DNA from: Thermoanaerobacter ethanolicus JW 200
GTDB taxonomy: Bacteria; Bacillota; Thermoanaerobacteria; Thermoanaerobacterales; Thermoanaerobacteraceae
Assembly: GCF_003722315.1 (NCBI RefSeq)
Contig: NZ_CP033580.1
Coordinates: 2,809,501-2,873,500 of the forward strand
Length of the DNA: 64,000 bases
Reading direction: 5' to 3'
This document shows, in pieces, positions 29,560 through 38,462 of this stretch. Numbering within the stretch: position 1 is the stretch's first letter; each line of letters starts with the position of its first letter. The notes under the pieces are model-generated. The model did no database searches and was not told where the DNA came from. It worked only from the letters and a program-made list of their open reading frames with translations. Made by a program: the position numbers and the translations under genes.

Positions 29560-30669
29560 ATGTTTAAAAGAATGGAACAATATGAAAAGACTTCAGAAAA
29601 GAAAATTTCTACAAAACAAATGATATTTTTATTGGTCACAACTGTGATCTCAACAGCAGACGTTTTTTTGCCTTCTTTTGTGGCATTAGCTGCAAAACAA
29701 GACTCTTGGATTTCAGTCTTAATATCTTTTGTAACCTCCAGTATTGTCTTTGTCTTTTATTATAAACTAGCAATGCTCTTTAAAGAGGAAATACTTTTTT
29801 CTTATGTGGACAAGATAGTTGGAAAATTTATAGGCAAAATAATAGCTTTCCTTTATTTATTGTTTATTTTACACGGTATTTCTTTAGTAATGAGAGAATT
29901 AATAGAGATCATGGTCAATGCTTTTATGCCTCACACCCCCCCAATAGTTTTCTATGTAGTCTTGATGATATCAGTAATGTACACCGTCTCAAAAGGTTTT
30001 TTAGCAATTGTCAAACTAAATGAGTTTTTATTTCCTTTTGGAATGCTCCTATTGGCATTTGTAATCACTTTGGACCTTCCAAAAGTTGATATGACAAATT
30101 TTCTCCCAATACTTGAAGACGGCATAAAACCGCCAATAATAGGTTCAATCCTCATTACTTCCTTCATGCTTGAAACGGTAATAATACTTCTTATATTCCC
30201 TCATATCTCAGAAAAAGAAAAGGCTTTAAAAGGAGGGATATTAAGCCTTGGAATATTAGCTCTTAGCATGATGTTGGGAGTTTTAGCAATAGGAATATTT
30301 GGAGCAAAAACTGCAGCGAATTTCCAATTTACAGCTTTGGAAATGGTGAGAAATATAAGAATTAGCGATTACATACAGCGATTTGATTCATTGGTAATGG
30401 CAATGTGGTTAATGGGAATTTATCTTAAAATTGTAATATTTACTTATCTCTTCGCAAAAGGATTGGCTGAAACGATAAAATCCCCAGATTACCGCTTTAT
30501 TTTGCTGCCACTTGCTACTTTGTTAATCCCACTTTCCGAAAATGTGTCTGAAAGTTTAGATGGATTGTACACTTATTTTCAAAGATGTTTTCCCTTTGAG
30601 GTCTTTTGGTTTGAAGTGTTTTTCCCTATACTTCTTTATATAATCGCAAAAATTAGAAAAATAAAATGA
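29560..30669 (+). CDS. gerAB: Spore germination receptor subunit GerAB family (permease-like)
   Basis: A 369-residue integral membrane protein of the amino acid/polyamine/organocation superfamily with about ten hydrophobic segments: KISTKQMIFLLVTTVISTADVFLPS at the start, FLFPFGMLLLAFVITLDLP and LLIFPHISEKEKALKGG in the middle. It would form the membrane channel-like subunit with GerAA and GerAC. It is divergent from gerAA across a 96-bp intergenic region instead of between gerAA and gerAC as in the usual ABC order. The ATG has GGGAG upstream. Confidence 0.92.
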   Translation: MFKRMEQYEKTSEKKISTKQMIFLLVTTVISTADVFLPSFVALAAKQDSWISVLISFVTSSIVFVFYYKLAMLFKEEILFSYVDKIVGKFIGKIIAFLYLLFILHGISLVMRELIEIMVNAFMPHTPPIVFYVVLMISVMYTVSKGFLAIVKLNEFLFPFGMLLLAFVITLDLPKVDMTNFLPILEDGIKPPIIGSILITSFMLETVIILLIFPHISEKEKALKGGILSLGILALSMMLGVLAIGIFGAKTAANFQFTALEMVRNIRISDYIQRFDSLVMAMWLMGIYLKIVIFTYLFAKGLAETIKSPDYRFILLPLATLLIPLSENVSESLDGLYTYFQRCFPFEVFWFEVFFPILLYIIAKIRKIK

Positions 30670-30695
30670 GAGGAATTAGTCTACATTCCTCTCAT
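30666..30695. terminator. Bidirectional terminator between gerAB and coaX
   Basis: ATGAGAGGAAT pairs with ATTCCTCTCAT across an 8-base loop. The hairpin overlaps the ends of both convergent genes, which are 6 bases apart. Confidence 0.75.
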
Positions 30696-31443
30696 ATATT
30701 ATTCTTAACCCTTCTAAAGTCAGCATATCATTTACTGTATTAATAGTTTTTGACTCCTCTGCAATCATTTTTGCAAAACCGCCTGTTGCTACTACATATG
30801 CATCTGGTGCAAATTCTTCTTTCATTCTACTTACTATATAATCCACCATTCCAACATGTCCATATATGATGCCTGATTGCATGCTGGCCACTGTATTTTT
30901 GCAAATAACAGTAGGCGGTTTTGTAAGTTCAATTTTAGGAAGTTTAGCAGTTCTTTGAAAAAGTGCATCAGCAGATATTGCCAATCCAGGAGCAATTATT
31001 CCACCTAAATACTCACAATTTTTAGAAATTGCACAAAAAGTAGTAGCTGTACCAAAATCTATTACTATCACAGGGCCTCCATATATTTCATAAGCAGCTA
31101 CAGCATTTACAATCCTATCTGCCCCTACTTCTTTTGGATTATCATATTTTATGTTTATTCCTGTCCTTATCCCAGGACCCACGATTAAAGGCTTGGTATT
31201 GCAGTATTTTATAGTCATTGATTCAAGTGTGTGCATAATAGGAGGTACAACAGAAGAAATTATAACTGCATCTACATCTCTAAGCTTTAAACCATTGTAT
31301 TCAAAAAGCTGATTTATCAACATCCCATATTCGTCAGAAGTTTTATTCTTGTCTGTAGATATTCTAAAAGAATGCAAGAGTTTCTTCCCTTTAAAAATCC
31401 CCATTACAATATTTGTATTTCCTACATCAAAAGCTAAAAGCAA
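30676..31443 (-). CDS. coaX: Type III pantothenate kinase
   Basis: Phosphorylates pantothenate, the first step of coenzyme A synthesis, in an ASKHA-fold enzyme without feedback by Co[17 protein letters not shown] is the phosphate-1 motif, [15 protein letters not shown] the pantothenate/dimer motif, and [10 protein letters not shown] the phosphate-2 motif. I prefer a TTG start at 31443 (255 residues, [11 protein letters not shown]) because family members begin MLL and AAGGTGAT lies 4 bases upstream; the frame is open to a GTG at 31452. It lies downstream of a putative pantothenate transporter. Confidence 0.93.
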   Translation of the reverse strand: MLLAFDVGNTNIVMGIFKGKKLLHSFRISTDKNKTSDEYGMLINQLFEYNGLKLRDVDAVIISSVVPPIMHTLESMTIKYCNTKPLIVGPGIRTGINIKYDNPKEVGADRIVNAVAAYEIYGGPVIVIDFGTATTFCAISKNCEYLGGIIAPGLAISADALFQRTAKLPKIELTKPPTVICKNTVASMQSGIIYGHVGMVDYIVSRMKEEFAPDAYVVATGGFAKMIAEESKTINTVNDMLTLEGLRIIYERNVD

Positions 31444-31467
31444 ATCCATCACCTTCTTATTAAAATT

Positions 31468-31487
31468 AAGCAGGCATAAGCCTGCTT
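31468..31487 (-). terminator. Terminator between the ECF S-component gene and coaX
   Basis: AAGCAGGC and GCCTGCTT with a 4-base loop, followed on the minus strand by AATTTTAAT. It may only partly block read-through into coaX. Confidence 0.65.
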
Positions 31488-31488
31488 G

Positions 31489-32034
31489 TTATTTATTATA
31501 CACTTTTTTCAAAGACTTTACTATCATTGTTGTCAATATCACAGCTACAATAATCTCAAATATGCCATTTTTTAAAGCTACAAATAATGCAACCTTAAGT
31601 GGCATATATTTTAGAAGCACTGCTAAACCCAAAACACCGATGGTATTTGTTAAAGTACCTAATGCTGCTGCAATACCAACATTTTTAGTTAATTTGTAAG
31701 TATAATAAGCTACCACTCCTATAAAAATTCTAGGCAATATGGCAATTATAGGGTCAGCAAAAAGAGGTGTATTTTGCCTTATAAAGCTGGTAAGGCCAAA
31801 AATCAAGCCTATAAAAGCTCCTACAATAGGGCCTTCTAATACTCCACCTATAATTGCCGGGATATGCATTGTAGTAGCATTAGCAATCCCTAATGGAATG
31901 TAGCCCAAAATAGTGGTAGATAAAACAATAGATATTGCAGCCAACATCCCTGCTACAGTGATCTGCCTTAAAGAAATCTTCGTTAACTTGCCTTTTTCCT
32001 TTTCTCTAACTGCTTTAATTTGCAACCTACTCAC
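31489..32034 (-). CDS. ECF transporter substrate-binding S component, probably for pantothenate
   Basis: An integral membrane protein of up to 181 residues with about six hydrophobic segments. ITVAGMLAAISIVLSTT, IPAIIGGVLEGPIVGAFIGLIFGLTSF and PRIFIGVVAYYTYKL are typical of group II ECF S components that share a common energising module (not in this window). The neighbour coaX suggests pantothenate (PanT-like); folate or another vitamin cannot be excluded. The start is GTG at 32034 or, better spaced from GGGGGTGA, TTG at 32025. A structured leader lies just upstream. Confidence 0.8.
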   Translation of the reverse strand: MSRLQIKAVREKEKGKLTKISLRQITVAGMLAAISIVLSTTILGYIPLGIANATTMHIPAIIGGVLEGPIVGAFIGLIFGLTSFIRQNTPLFADPIIAILPRIFIGVVAYYTYKLTKNVGIAAALGTLTNTIGVLGLAVLLKYMPLKVALFVALKNGIFEIIVAVILTTMIVKSLKKVYNK

Positions 32035-32037
32035 CCC

Positions 32038-32122
32038 CGTTCCGGTTCCTTTTCAGGATACCGTTCCGAACGCCCAACAATATTAAATTTTTATCGGTTG
32101 TCAGGTTCGAAGACAATACCCG
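32038..32122 (-). promoter_or_regulatory. Structured 5' leader with two tandem hairpins upstream of the ECF S component
   Basis: On the minus strand, hairpin 1 (32095-32122) has CGG + 3-nt bulge + TTGTC pairing with GACAA + CCG around a 9-nt loop. Hairpin 2 (32038-32072) stacks CGTTC, CGGT and TCCT against AGGA, ACCG and GAACG with a GGAA bulge and a bulged A, capped by a GAAA tetraloop. Hairpin 2 ends next to the ribosome site GGGGGTGA. A metabolite-responsive leader is likely; a relation to the pan motif RNA (tandem hairpins with bulged A, upstream of pantothenate genes) is only a guess. Confidence 0.5.
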
Positions 32123-32165
32123 CAACTCTATTTTACCAAAAAAAGTCTTACTCATCAATAATTTT

Positions 32166-32564
32166 TTAATTCATAGTCACTAAAATATCTCCTGTGTTTA
32201 CGGAAGAGCCTTTAGAAACATGTATGCTTGCTATAACTCCTTCTTCAGGCGCCATTATTTCATTTTCCATCTTCATAGCCTCTAAAATTACTACGACATC
32301 TCCCCGCTTTACCCTGTCACCTTCTTTAACTTTTACATCAAGAATTGTGCCTGGCATAGGCGCAGAAATTACTTTAGAGCCTTTAGCTGCCGGAGAAGGA
32401 GCTTCAGCTTTTGAAACTGGCTCTAGAGTCGTCTGAGTTTGAGTTACTTTAGGCTGTGAAACAGTTGCCATTTGTGTTATGTTAGAAACTTCATCCTTCT
32501 CTTTTATCTCCTCTACTTCAACTTCATATACTTTGCCATTTACTGTCACTTTAAATTTCTTCAC
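32166..32564 (-). CDS. Biotin carboxyl carrier subunit of methylmalonyl-CoA decarboxylase
   Basis: A 132-residue biotinyl protein. An N-terminal part (about 1-25, FKVTVNGKVYEVEVEEI), a Pro/Ala/Ser/Thr-rich flexible linker (about 30-60), and a C-terminal biotinyl domain with ILEAMKMENEI, where the Lys of MKM carries biotin. It transfers CO2 between the carboxyltransferase and the next enzyme. It lies downstream of the carboxyltransferase gene and a small OadG-like gene. Confidence 0.9.
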   Translation of the reverse strand: MKKFKVTVNGKVYEVEVEEIKEKDEVSNITQMATVSQPKVTQTQTTLEPVSKAEAPSPAAKGSKVISAPMPGTILDVKVKEGDRVKRGDVVVILEAMKMENEIMAPEEGVIASIHVSKGSSVNTGDILVTMN

Positions 32565-32581
32565 AAAAATTCCTCCTTCAG

Positions 32582-32836
32582 TTACAATCTTGTTCTCATT
32601 TGCTCCTGCCGCCCCACTCTAGCCCAGACTGGAGCAGTCTCTGGAAATCTTACTATAGACTTTACATAAAAAGTACTTGTATCAGCTTGTAGATACAAAG
32701 CTATTGCCGCTGTAATTGCAGCGATAAGCTCTGTATCTTCTTCTTTTCCCTCATTTACTTCCTTATCAATACTTTTTACTTCTTCTTTTTCCTCATCACT
32801 AAAGACTTTTTTTAAAAACTCCAAAAAACCTTCCAT
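32582..32836 (-). CDS. Small OadG/MmdD-E-like subunit
   Basis: An 84-residue protein. An acidic N-terminal half (EEKEEVKSIDKEVNEGKEED) is followed by the conserved tail ELIAAITAAIALYL...FYVKSIVRF..TAPVWARVGRQEQM, which matches the C-terminal part of decarboxylase gamma/delta/epsilon subunits (OadG, GcdD, MmdD/MmdE). There is no N-terminal membrane anchor as in OadG, so it is likely a soluble assembly factor for the complex. It lies between the carboxyltransferase and biotin carrier genes with 12-17 base gaps. Confidence 0.75.
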   Translation of the reverse strand: MEGFLEFLKKVFSDEEKEEVKSIDKEVNEGKEEDTELIAAITAAIALYLQADTSTFYVKSIVRFPETAPVWARVGRQEQMRTRL

Positions 32837-32848
32837 AAAAGCACCACC

Positions 32849-34399
32849 TTATAGAGGTATATTGCCATGTTTCTTAGGAAGACGACTCTCTCTTTTGCTA
32901 GAGAGCATATCAAAAGCTGATATAAGCCTTGGCCTTGTCTCAGAAGGAATAATTACATCATCTACATAGCCACGAGCTGCAGCCCTGTATGGATTTGCAA
33001 AATTATCTCTGTATTCATTTATCTTTTGCTGCCTCACTTCTGCAGGATTTTCTGCCTCATTGATTTCATTTTTAAATACAATGTTTGCTGCTCCTTCTGG
33101 ACCCATAACCGCAATCTCTGCCGTAGGCCATGCAAATACTATGTCAGCCCCTAAGTCTTTGCTGCACATTGCAAGATAAGCACCACCATAAGCTTTTCTC
33201 ACAATTAAAGTCACTTTTGGTACAGTAGCCTCAGAATAAGCGTAAAGCATTTTTGCCCCATGTCTTATTATCCCGCCATATTCCTGATTTGTCCCAGGCA
33301 AAAATCCAGGTACGTCAACTATGCTTAGTATGGGAATGTTAAAAGCATCACAAAAACGAATAAATCTTGCTGCTTTATCAGAGGCGTTTATGTCAAGCAC
33401 TCCTGCTAATACTCTTGGTTGATTTGCCACAATTCCTATTGTCTTTCCATTAAGTCTTGCAAAAGCTGTGATGATATTTTCTGCGTACATCTCTTGTGAC
33501 TCTAAAAATTCTCCATTGTCGACTATTTCTCTTAATAATTCTTTCATGTCATAAGGCTTATTAGGATTGTCTGGAATTATCTCCATAAGTCTTTGAGAAA
33601 CTCTATTGGGATTATCCCCTGTCTCGTATTGTGGTGGGTCTTCTAAGTTGTTAGAAGGTAAATAACTCAATAAATTCCTCACCATCTTAAGAACTTCTTC
33701 ATCATTTGGACCCCTAAAATGAGCAACACCGCTTAATCTATTGTGAGTTATTGATCCTCCCAATTCTTCAGGAGTAACTTCTTCTCCAGTTACAGCTTTT
33801 ATAACTTGTGGACCTGTTATAAACATTTGACTAGTTTTGTCTACCATAAAAATAAAATCTGTCAATGCCGGTGAATAGACGGCCCCTCCCGCACTTGGAC
33901 CCATTATCACTGAAATTTGAGGTATAACGCCGGAGGCTAAGGTATTTCTGTAAAATATGTTTCCATAACCTGAAAGAGCATCTACTCCCTCTTGTATGCG
34001 AGCACCTCCTGAGTCGTTAAGACCTATTATAGGTGCTCCCATCTTCATTGCCATGTCCATCACTTTAGTTATTTTTTTTGCATGATATTCTCCTAATGAA
34101 CCACCTAATACAGTAAAGTCCTGCGCATATACATATACCAATCTTCCGTCTATCGTACCGTAACCTGTTACAACTCCTTCTCCAGGATATTTTTGCTTTT
34201 CCATCCCAAAGTCATAACACCGATGCTCTACAAAAGGGTCTATTTCTACAAAACTGTCCTTGTCAAGAAGCTTATATATTCTCTCTCTTGCAGTCAATTT
34301 TCCCTTTTCGTGCTGAACAGCTATTCTCTTAGCTCCTCCACCTTCTAAAACTTTTTCTTTCCTTCTTTTAAGTTCTTCTATCATATCATGGACGCTCAT
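32849..34399 (-). CDS. mmdA: Methylmalonyl-CoA decarboxylase alpha / propionyl-CoA carboxyltransferase subunit
   Basis: A 516-residue carboxyltransferase with duplicated crotonase-like domains. It moves the carboxyl group between (S)-methylmalonyl-CoA and biotin. Motifs are GYGTIDGRLVYVYAQDFTVLGGSLGE, GLNDSGGARIQEGVDALSGY (acyl-CoA site), SPALTDFIFMV and, in the second half, VDVPGFLPGTNQEYGGIIRHG and TVPKVTLIVRKAYGGAYLAM. The ATG follows AAGGAGG. It belongs to the mutase/epimerase/decarboxylase cluster; no biotin carboxylase or membrane beta subunit is nearby. Confidence 0.92.
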   Translation of the reverse strand: MSVHDMIEELKRRKEKVLEGGGAKRIAVQHEKGKLTARERIYKLLDKDSFVEIDPFVEHRCYDFGMEKQKYPGEGVVTGYGTIDGRLVYVYAQDFTVLGGSLGEYHAKKITKVMDMAMKMGAPIIGLNDSGGARIQEGVDALSGYGNIFYRNTLASGVIPQISVIMGPSAGGAVYSPALTDFIFMVDKTSQMFITGPQVIKAVTGEEVTPEELGGSITHNRLSGVAHFRGPNDEEVLKMVRNLLSYLPSNNLEDPPQYETGDNPNRVSQRLMEIIPDNPNKPYDMKELLREIVDNGEFLESQEMYAENIITAFARLNGKTIGIVANQPRVLAGVLDINASDKAARFIRFCDAFNIPILSIVDVPGFLPGTNQEYGGIIRHGAKMLYAYSEATVPKVTLIVRKAYGGAYLAMCSKDLGADIVFAWPTAEIAVMGPEGAANIVFKNEINEAENPAEVRQQKINEYRDNFANPYRAAARGYVDDVIIPSETRPRLISAFDMLSSKRESRLPKKHGNIPL

Positions 34400-34499
34400 A
34401 CAATTTCCTCCTTATAGCCTTACTGCAACTTAATAGTAGCAGTTATTATTAGTACCTCCCAAAATAATATACCACATACATTCCAAATACACAATAAAT

Positions 34500-34901
34500 T
34501 TAATCCCTCTGGCAAAGCTCTAAAAGAACTCCATTTGTACTTTTAGGATGTACAAAAGCTATTTTAGCACCTCCAGCTCCATATCTCGGTACCTCATCTA
34601 TAAGTTTAATTCCCTTTTGTTTTAATTCTTCCAAAGTCTTTTCAATATCATCTACTTGAAGGGCAATGTGCTGTATACCCTCTCCCCTTTTTTCTATAAA
34701 CTTTGCTATAGGGCCATCATCGGAAGTAGACTCCAAAAGCTCTATCTCACTATCTCCTACTGGAATAAAAGCTGTCTTTACCTTTTGCTCTTCTACTACT
34801 TCTACCCCTGTTATTTCAAGACCTAATACATCTTTATAAAATTTTGATGCTTCTTCAATACTTTTAACCGCAATACCTATGTGGTCAATTTTTTTTATCA
34901 T
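34500..34901 (-). CDS. mce: Methylmalonyl-CoA epimerase
   Basis: A 133-residue vicinal-oxygen-chelate protein that interconverts (R)- and (S)-methylmalonyl-CoA. Metal ligands are seen in [11 protein letters not shown] (His), [13 protein letters not shown] (His) and GVLLELCQ (Glu). It links the mutase (R form) to the decarboxylase (S form) in the same cluster. It starts 21 bases after meaB. A 100-bp gap separates it from mmdA, in which no strong terminator is visible. Confidence 0.94.
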   Translation of the reverse strand: MIKKIDHIGIAVKSIEEASKFYKDVLGLEITGVEVVEEQKVKTAFIPVGDSEIELLESTSDDGPIAKFIEKRGEGIQHIALQVDDIEKTLEELKQKGIKLIDEVPRYGAGGAKIAFVHPKSTNGVLLELCQRD

Positions 34902-34922
34902 TTTAATACCTCCTCATAAAAT

Positions 34923-35858
34923 CTAATTAAAAACATCTTTGTACAATTCATCTGCAAAAGTGTAAGGGTCTATTTTTTTATCTATCACCTGTTGCAGCCT
35001 AGATGAAAATTCCTTTTCTTGAATTTTGTCAAAGATATTCTTCATCAATTTATTTTTTATGCTTTCAATTATTTCCATTTTTAATCTTTCAATTCTCCTT
35101 TCTTGAAAAGTTCCACTTTCTATCAAATAACTTTTATGGTCATCAATTTTATCAATAAGTTCATCAATCCCTTTATTTTCTTGCGCAGCCACTTTTACTA
35201 CCGGTGGTCTCCAATCTTTTTTTTCATCCAAATCCAACATCATATTAAGTTCAACTACAGTTTTGTCTGCTCCCTCTTTGTCACATTTGTTTACGACAAA
35301 AATATCCCCTATTTCCATGATTCCAGCTTTTATAGCTTGTACATCGTCCCCCAAGCCTGGGGCTAAAACCATCACTACTGTATCGGCAATTTTTACTATG
35401 TCAATCTCTGACTGGCCTACTCCCACTGTCTCTATAAAAATGTAATCCATGCCGGCTATATCTAAAATTCTCGCTGCCATATATGTCCCTTTGGAAAGAC
35501 CACCAAGATGACCTCTTGTGCCCATGCTCCTTATGTAAACATTAGGATGCTGAGATAAATCCTGCATTCTTATCCTGTCTCCTAAAAGTGAACCCCCTGT
35601 AAAAGGGCTAGTGGGGTCTACTGCTATTACTCCTATTTTTTTACCTACATCAACTAAATTTTTAATTAATTTGTCTGTCAATGTGCTCTTACCAACACCC
35701 GGCGGCCCGGTAATGCCTATAATATAAGCATTACCAGACCTTTCATAAAGCTTTTTTATTATCTCTTTGGCTTTATCCTCATAGTTTTCCGCATAAGTTA
35801 TAGTTCTGGCAATAGCCCTTTTATCCCCTTTTATCAAAAGTTCTTCTAAGTTCTCCAT
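34923..35858 (-). CDS. meaB: Methylmalonyl-CoA mutase-associated GTPase MeaB
   Basis: A 311-residue G3E-family GTPase that protects and gates B12 loading of the mutase. The Walker A motif reads GITGPPGVGKSTLTD, followed by AVDPTSPFTGGSLLGDRIRM, the Asp-containing FIETVGVGQSEIDI (switch region) and the guanine-specificity motif VNKCDKEGAD. It starts 2 bases after the small mutase subunit, indicating tight coupling. Confidence 0.95.
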   Translation of the reverse strand: MENLEELLIKGDKRAIARTITYAENYEDKAKEIIKKLYERSGNAYIIGITGPPGVGKSTLTDKLIKNLVDVGKKIGVIAVDPTSPFTGGSLLGDRIRMQDLSQHPNVYIRSMGTRGHLGGLSKGTYMAARILDIAGMDYIFIETVGVGQSEIDIVKIADTVVMVLAPGLGDDVQAIKAGIMEIGDIFVVNKCDKEGADKTVVELNMMLDLDEKKDWRPPVVKVAAQENKGIDELIDKIDDHKSYLIESGTFQERRIERLKMEIIESIKNKLMKNIFDKIQEKEFSSRLQQVIDKKIDPYTFADELYKDVFN

Positions 35859-35860
35859 TT

Positions 35861-36262
35861 TTATACCGCCCTATTGACATGTTGTTTTATATATTCAATC
35901 ACTGCAGAGGTAGGCGTACCGGGTGTAAAAATTTCCGCTATTCCATTCTCTTTCAAAAAAGGTATGTCTTCTTCGGGAATGATTCCTCCTCCTATTACTA
36001 GTATGTCATCTGCTCCTCTTTCTTTTAAAAGCTTGGTTATCTTGGGAAATAAAGTGTTGTGAGCTCCTGACAAAATGCTTAAAGCTACAACATCTACGTC
36101 TTCTTGTATGGCAGCTTCTGCAATTTGCTCAGGAGTTTGCCTAAGCCCTGTGTATATCACTTCCATTCCCGCATCTCTTAAAGCTCTTGCAATTACTTTT
36201 GCTCCCCTGTCGTGACCGTCTAATCCCGGCTTTGCCACTAATACTCTTATAGGTCTGTCCAT
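35861..36262 (-). CDS. Methylmalonyl-CoA mutase, cobalamin-binding small subunit
   Basis: A 133-residue B12-binding domain. The DxHxxG motif is in [11 protein letters not shown] (Asp15, His17, Gly20), His17 being the lower axial ligand of cobalt; [12 protein letters not shown] and [11 protein letters not shown] complete the nucleotide-tail pocket. As in many archaea and Firmicutes, the mutase is split, and this subunit pairs with the large subunit encoded 12 bases upstream. Confidence 0.96.
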   Translation of the reverse strand: MDRPIRVLVAKPGLDGHDRGAKVIARALRDAGMEVIYTGLRQTPEQIAEAAIQEDVDVVALSILSGAHNTLFPKITKLLKERGADDILVIGGGIIPEEDIPFLKENGIAEIFTPGTPTSAVIEYIKQHVNRAV

Positions 36263-36274
36263 ATTTATCCTCCT

Positions 36275-37954
36275 TTACAGTATAATCTGCTGCTGATATT
36301 CTCCAAAAACAGAACGCAGCACATCTGTAATTTCACCTAATGTCGCATATTCCCTTACTGCATCTAATATCCAAGGCATCAAGTTGTCGTCTCCTTCTGC
36401 AGCTTTTTTCAAGGCCTCTAAAGTCTTTTTCACACTGGCATTGTTTCTCATTTCTTTTACTTTAGCGATTTTTTGTTTTTGCAATTCTTCTACAGCAGGG
36501 TCTACTTTTAAAAGCCCTTTTGGCGGCTCCTCTTCAATTTGGAATTTGTTAAGCCCTACTATTACTCTTTCACCAGATTCTATTTCTTTTTGATATCTAT
36601 ATGCACTTTCTTGTATTTCTTTTTGTATATATCCCAAATCAATAGCTCTTGCCGCTCCTCCTAATTCATCAATTTTCTTTATATATTCAAAAGCCCTCTT
36701 TTCAATTTCATCCGTCAATTTTTCAACATAGTAACTTCCGGCCAATGGATCTGGAGTCTCACAAACACCACTTTCATAAGCAATAATCTGCTGCGTCCTT
36801 AAGGCAATTCTCACTGAATCTTCTGTTGGAAGAGCAAGAGCTTCATCTCTACTGTTTGTATGTAGTGACTGAGTACCTCCTAAAACCGCAGCCAAAGCTT
36901 GAATAGTAACTCTGACAATATTGTTGTCTGGTTGTTGCGCAGTAAGAGTGGAACCTGCCGTTTGTGTGTGGAATCTCATCATCATTGACCTTGGGTCTTT
37001 GGCGTTAAATCTTTCTTTCATTATCTTTGCCCACATTCTTCTTGCTGCCCTAAATTTAGCGACTTCTTCGAAAAGGTCGTTGTGGGCATTGAAGAAAAAG
37101 GACAATCTTGGAGCAAACTCATCCACATCAAGACCTGCTTTTATGGCTGCCTCTACATAAGCTATCCCATTTGCCAAAGTGAAGGCCACTTCCTGTACTG
37201 CTGTTGCTCCTGCTTCTCTTATGTGATAACCGCTTATACTTATGGTATTCCACTTAGGAACATACTTGGAACAATACTCAAAAATGTTAGTGATAAGCCT
37301 CATAGAAGGACCTGTTGGGAAAATATAAGTTCCACGAGCCACATATTCTTTTAAAATATCGTTTTGAATAGTCCCATTCAACTTATCTGGAGATACCCCT
37401 TGCTTTTCTGCAACTGCAATGTACATTGCAAGAAGTATTGCAGCAGGTGCATTAATCGTCATAGAAGTACTGACTTTGTCGAGAGGAATGCCGTCAAAGA
37501 GAATTTCCATGTCGTAAAGTGAATCTATGGCTACACCGACTTTACCAACTTCTCCTTCAGCCATTGGATGGTCAGAATCATAGCCTATCTGTGTAGGTAA
37601 GTCAAAAGCTACGCTCAAACCTGTCTGCCCTTGAGACAAAAGATATTTAAACCTTTTATTCGACTCTTCTGCAGTTCCAAATCCTGCATATTGCCTCATA
37701 GTCCAAAATTTGCCTCTATACATAGTAGGCTGTACGCCTCTTGTATAAGGATATTCTCCTGGAAAACCAATCTTTTCGAGATAATCTATATCACTTATGT
37801 CGTAAGGTGTGTAAATCTCCTTAATCTCTATCCCAGACGAGGTCTTGAACTCCTTTTTCCTCTCAGGAAACTTAGTTAACACCTTTTGCCTTTGATTGAC
37901 TTCCCATTCTTCTTTCTTGCGCTTAATTTTTTCTAATTCTTCCTTGTCAACCAT
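36275..37954 (-). CDS. Methylmalonyl-CoA mutase, large (substrate-binding) subunit
   Basis: A 559-residue TIM-barrel subunit that isomerises (R)-methylmalonyl-CoA and succinyl-CoA by a radical route. [22 protein letters not shown] near 60-85 contains the CoA-channel Tyr/Arg, and [60 protein letters not shown] and [21 protein letters not shown] are strongly conserved. The start at 37954 (MVDKEELE) has GGAGGG 7 bases upstream; the frame is open to 37996 without a site. It is the first gene of the cluster. Confidence 0.95.
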   Translation of the reverse strand: MVDKEELEKIKRKKEEWEVNQRQKVLTKFPERKKEFKTSSGIEIKEIYTPYDISDIDYLEKIGFPGEYPYTRGVQPTMYRGKFWTMRQYAGFGTAEESNKRFKYLLSQGQTGLSVAFDLPTQIGYDSDHPMAEGEVGKVGVAIDSLYDMEILFDGIPLDKVSTSMTINAPAAILLAMYIAVAEKQGVSPDKLNGTIQNDILKEYVARGTYIFPTGPSMRLITNIFEYCSKYVPKWNTISISGYHIREAGATAVQEVAFTLANGIAYVEAAIKAGLDVDEFAPRLSFFFNAHNDLFEEVAKFRAARRMWAKIMKERFNAKDPRSMMMRFHTQTAGSTLTAQQPDNNIVRVTIQALAAVLGGTQSLHTNSRDEALALPTEDSVRIALRTQQIIAYESGVCETPDPLAGSYYVEKLTDEIEKRAFEYIKKIDELGGAARAIDLGYIQKEIQESAYRYQKEIESGERVIVGLNKFQIEEEPPKGLLKVDPAVEELQKQKIAKVKEMRNNASVKKTLEALKKAAEGDDNLMPWILDAVREYATLGEITDVLRSVFGEYQQQIIL

Positions 37955-38042
37955 AAAAAACCCTCCTTTAATTTTCCCCTTAACATTATAACACAAATTT
38001 TTAACAAATGTTTACCTTTTCATTAGAAGTTTCTTTTTTAGC

Positions 38043-38076
38043 AAAAAAGCGGCCAAAGAGAAGACCTCTTCGCCGC
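38043..38076 (-). terminator. Terminator of the fhs operon
   Basis: GCGGC..AAGAG pairs with CTCTT..GCCGC, with a short internal mismatch; on the minus strand it is followed by TTTTTTGC directly after the gene end. Confidence 0.8.
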
Positions 38077-38442
38077 CTATCTAGACATTTCCTCAATAAC
38101 ACTTTTTAATTCTTCTACAACTTCATTAAGCCCAAAATAGCCCTTTTGCATCTTAAGTTTTGCCAAAAGCCTTTGATATTGTCTTAATGTTCCCATTATA
38201 ATAACGTCAGATTTTTCAACACTCATATTTACGCAACCTCTTGCTACAGCTGCTTCTCCTCCTATAGCTAGCATCTCCTGTTTTATTATGTTAGCAGCTG
38301 CTGGATGTACATCAAAGAGCTTGACAACCCTGAAAACGGCTTTTGGTGCCATAATATCTACAGAAATTTCTTCAGCTTTTATTTGGCTAAGTTCCTTTTT
38401 CGCCTGTGACAAATTTTGTATATCTAATATTTCTTTTTTCAT
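38077..38442 (-). CDS. Stand-alone protein resembling the N-terminal extension of clostridial dihydropteroate synthase
   Basis: A 121-residue protein: LSQAKKELSQIKAEEI, VDIMAPKAVFRVVKLFDVHPAAANIIKQEMLAIGGEAAV, then IIMGTLRQYQRLLAKLKMQ and GLNEVVEEL. As I recall, this pattern forms an extra N-terminal domain on DHPS proteins of some clostridia. Here it is a separate gene 20 bases after fhs, so it is tied to folate one-carbon metabolism by location. The FolP in this window lacks the extension. The function is unknown; the family link is from memory and needs a profile search. Confidence 0.6.
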   Translation of the reverse strand: MKKEILDIQNLSQAKKELSQIKAEEISVDIMAPKAVFRVVKLFDVHPAAANIIKQEMLAIGGEAAVARGCVNMSVEKSDVIIMGTLRQYQRLLAKLKMQKGYFGLNEVVEELKSVIEEMSR

Positions 38443-38462
38443 CTACTTTCATCTACACTCCC

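Noticed and set aside
32035-32165. THF or TPP riboswitch upstream of the ECF S component
   Set aside because: The conserved cores of these riboswitches are not present; only generic hairpins can be supported.
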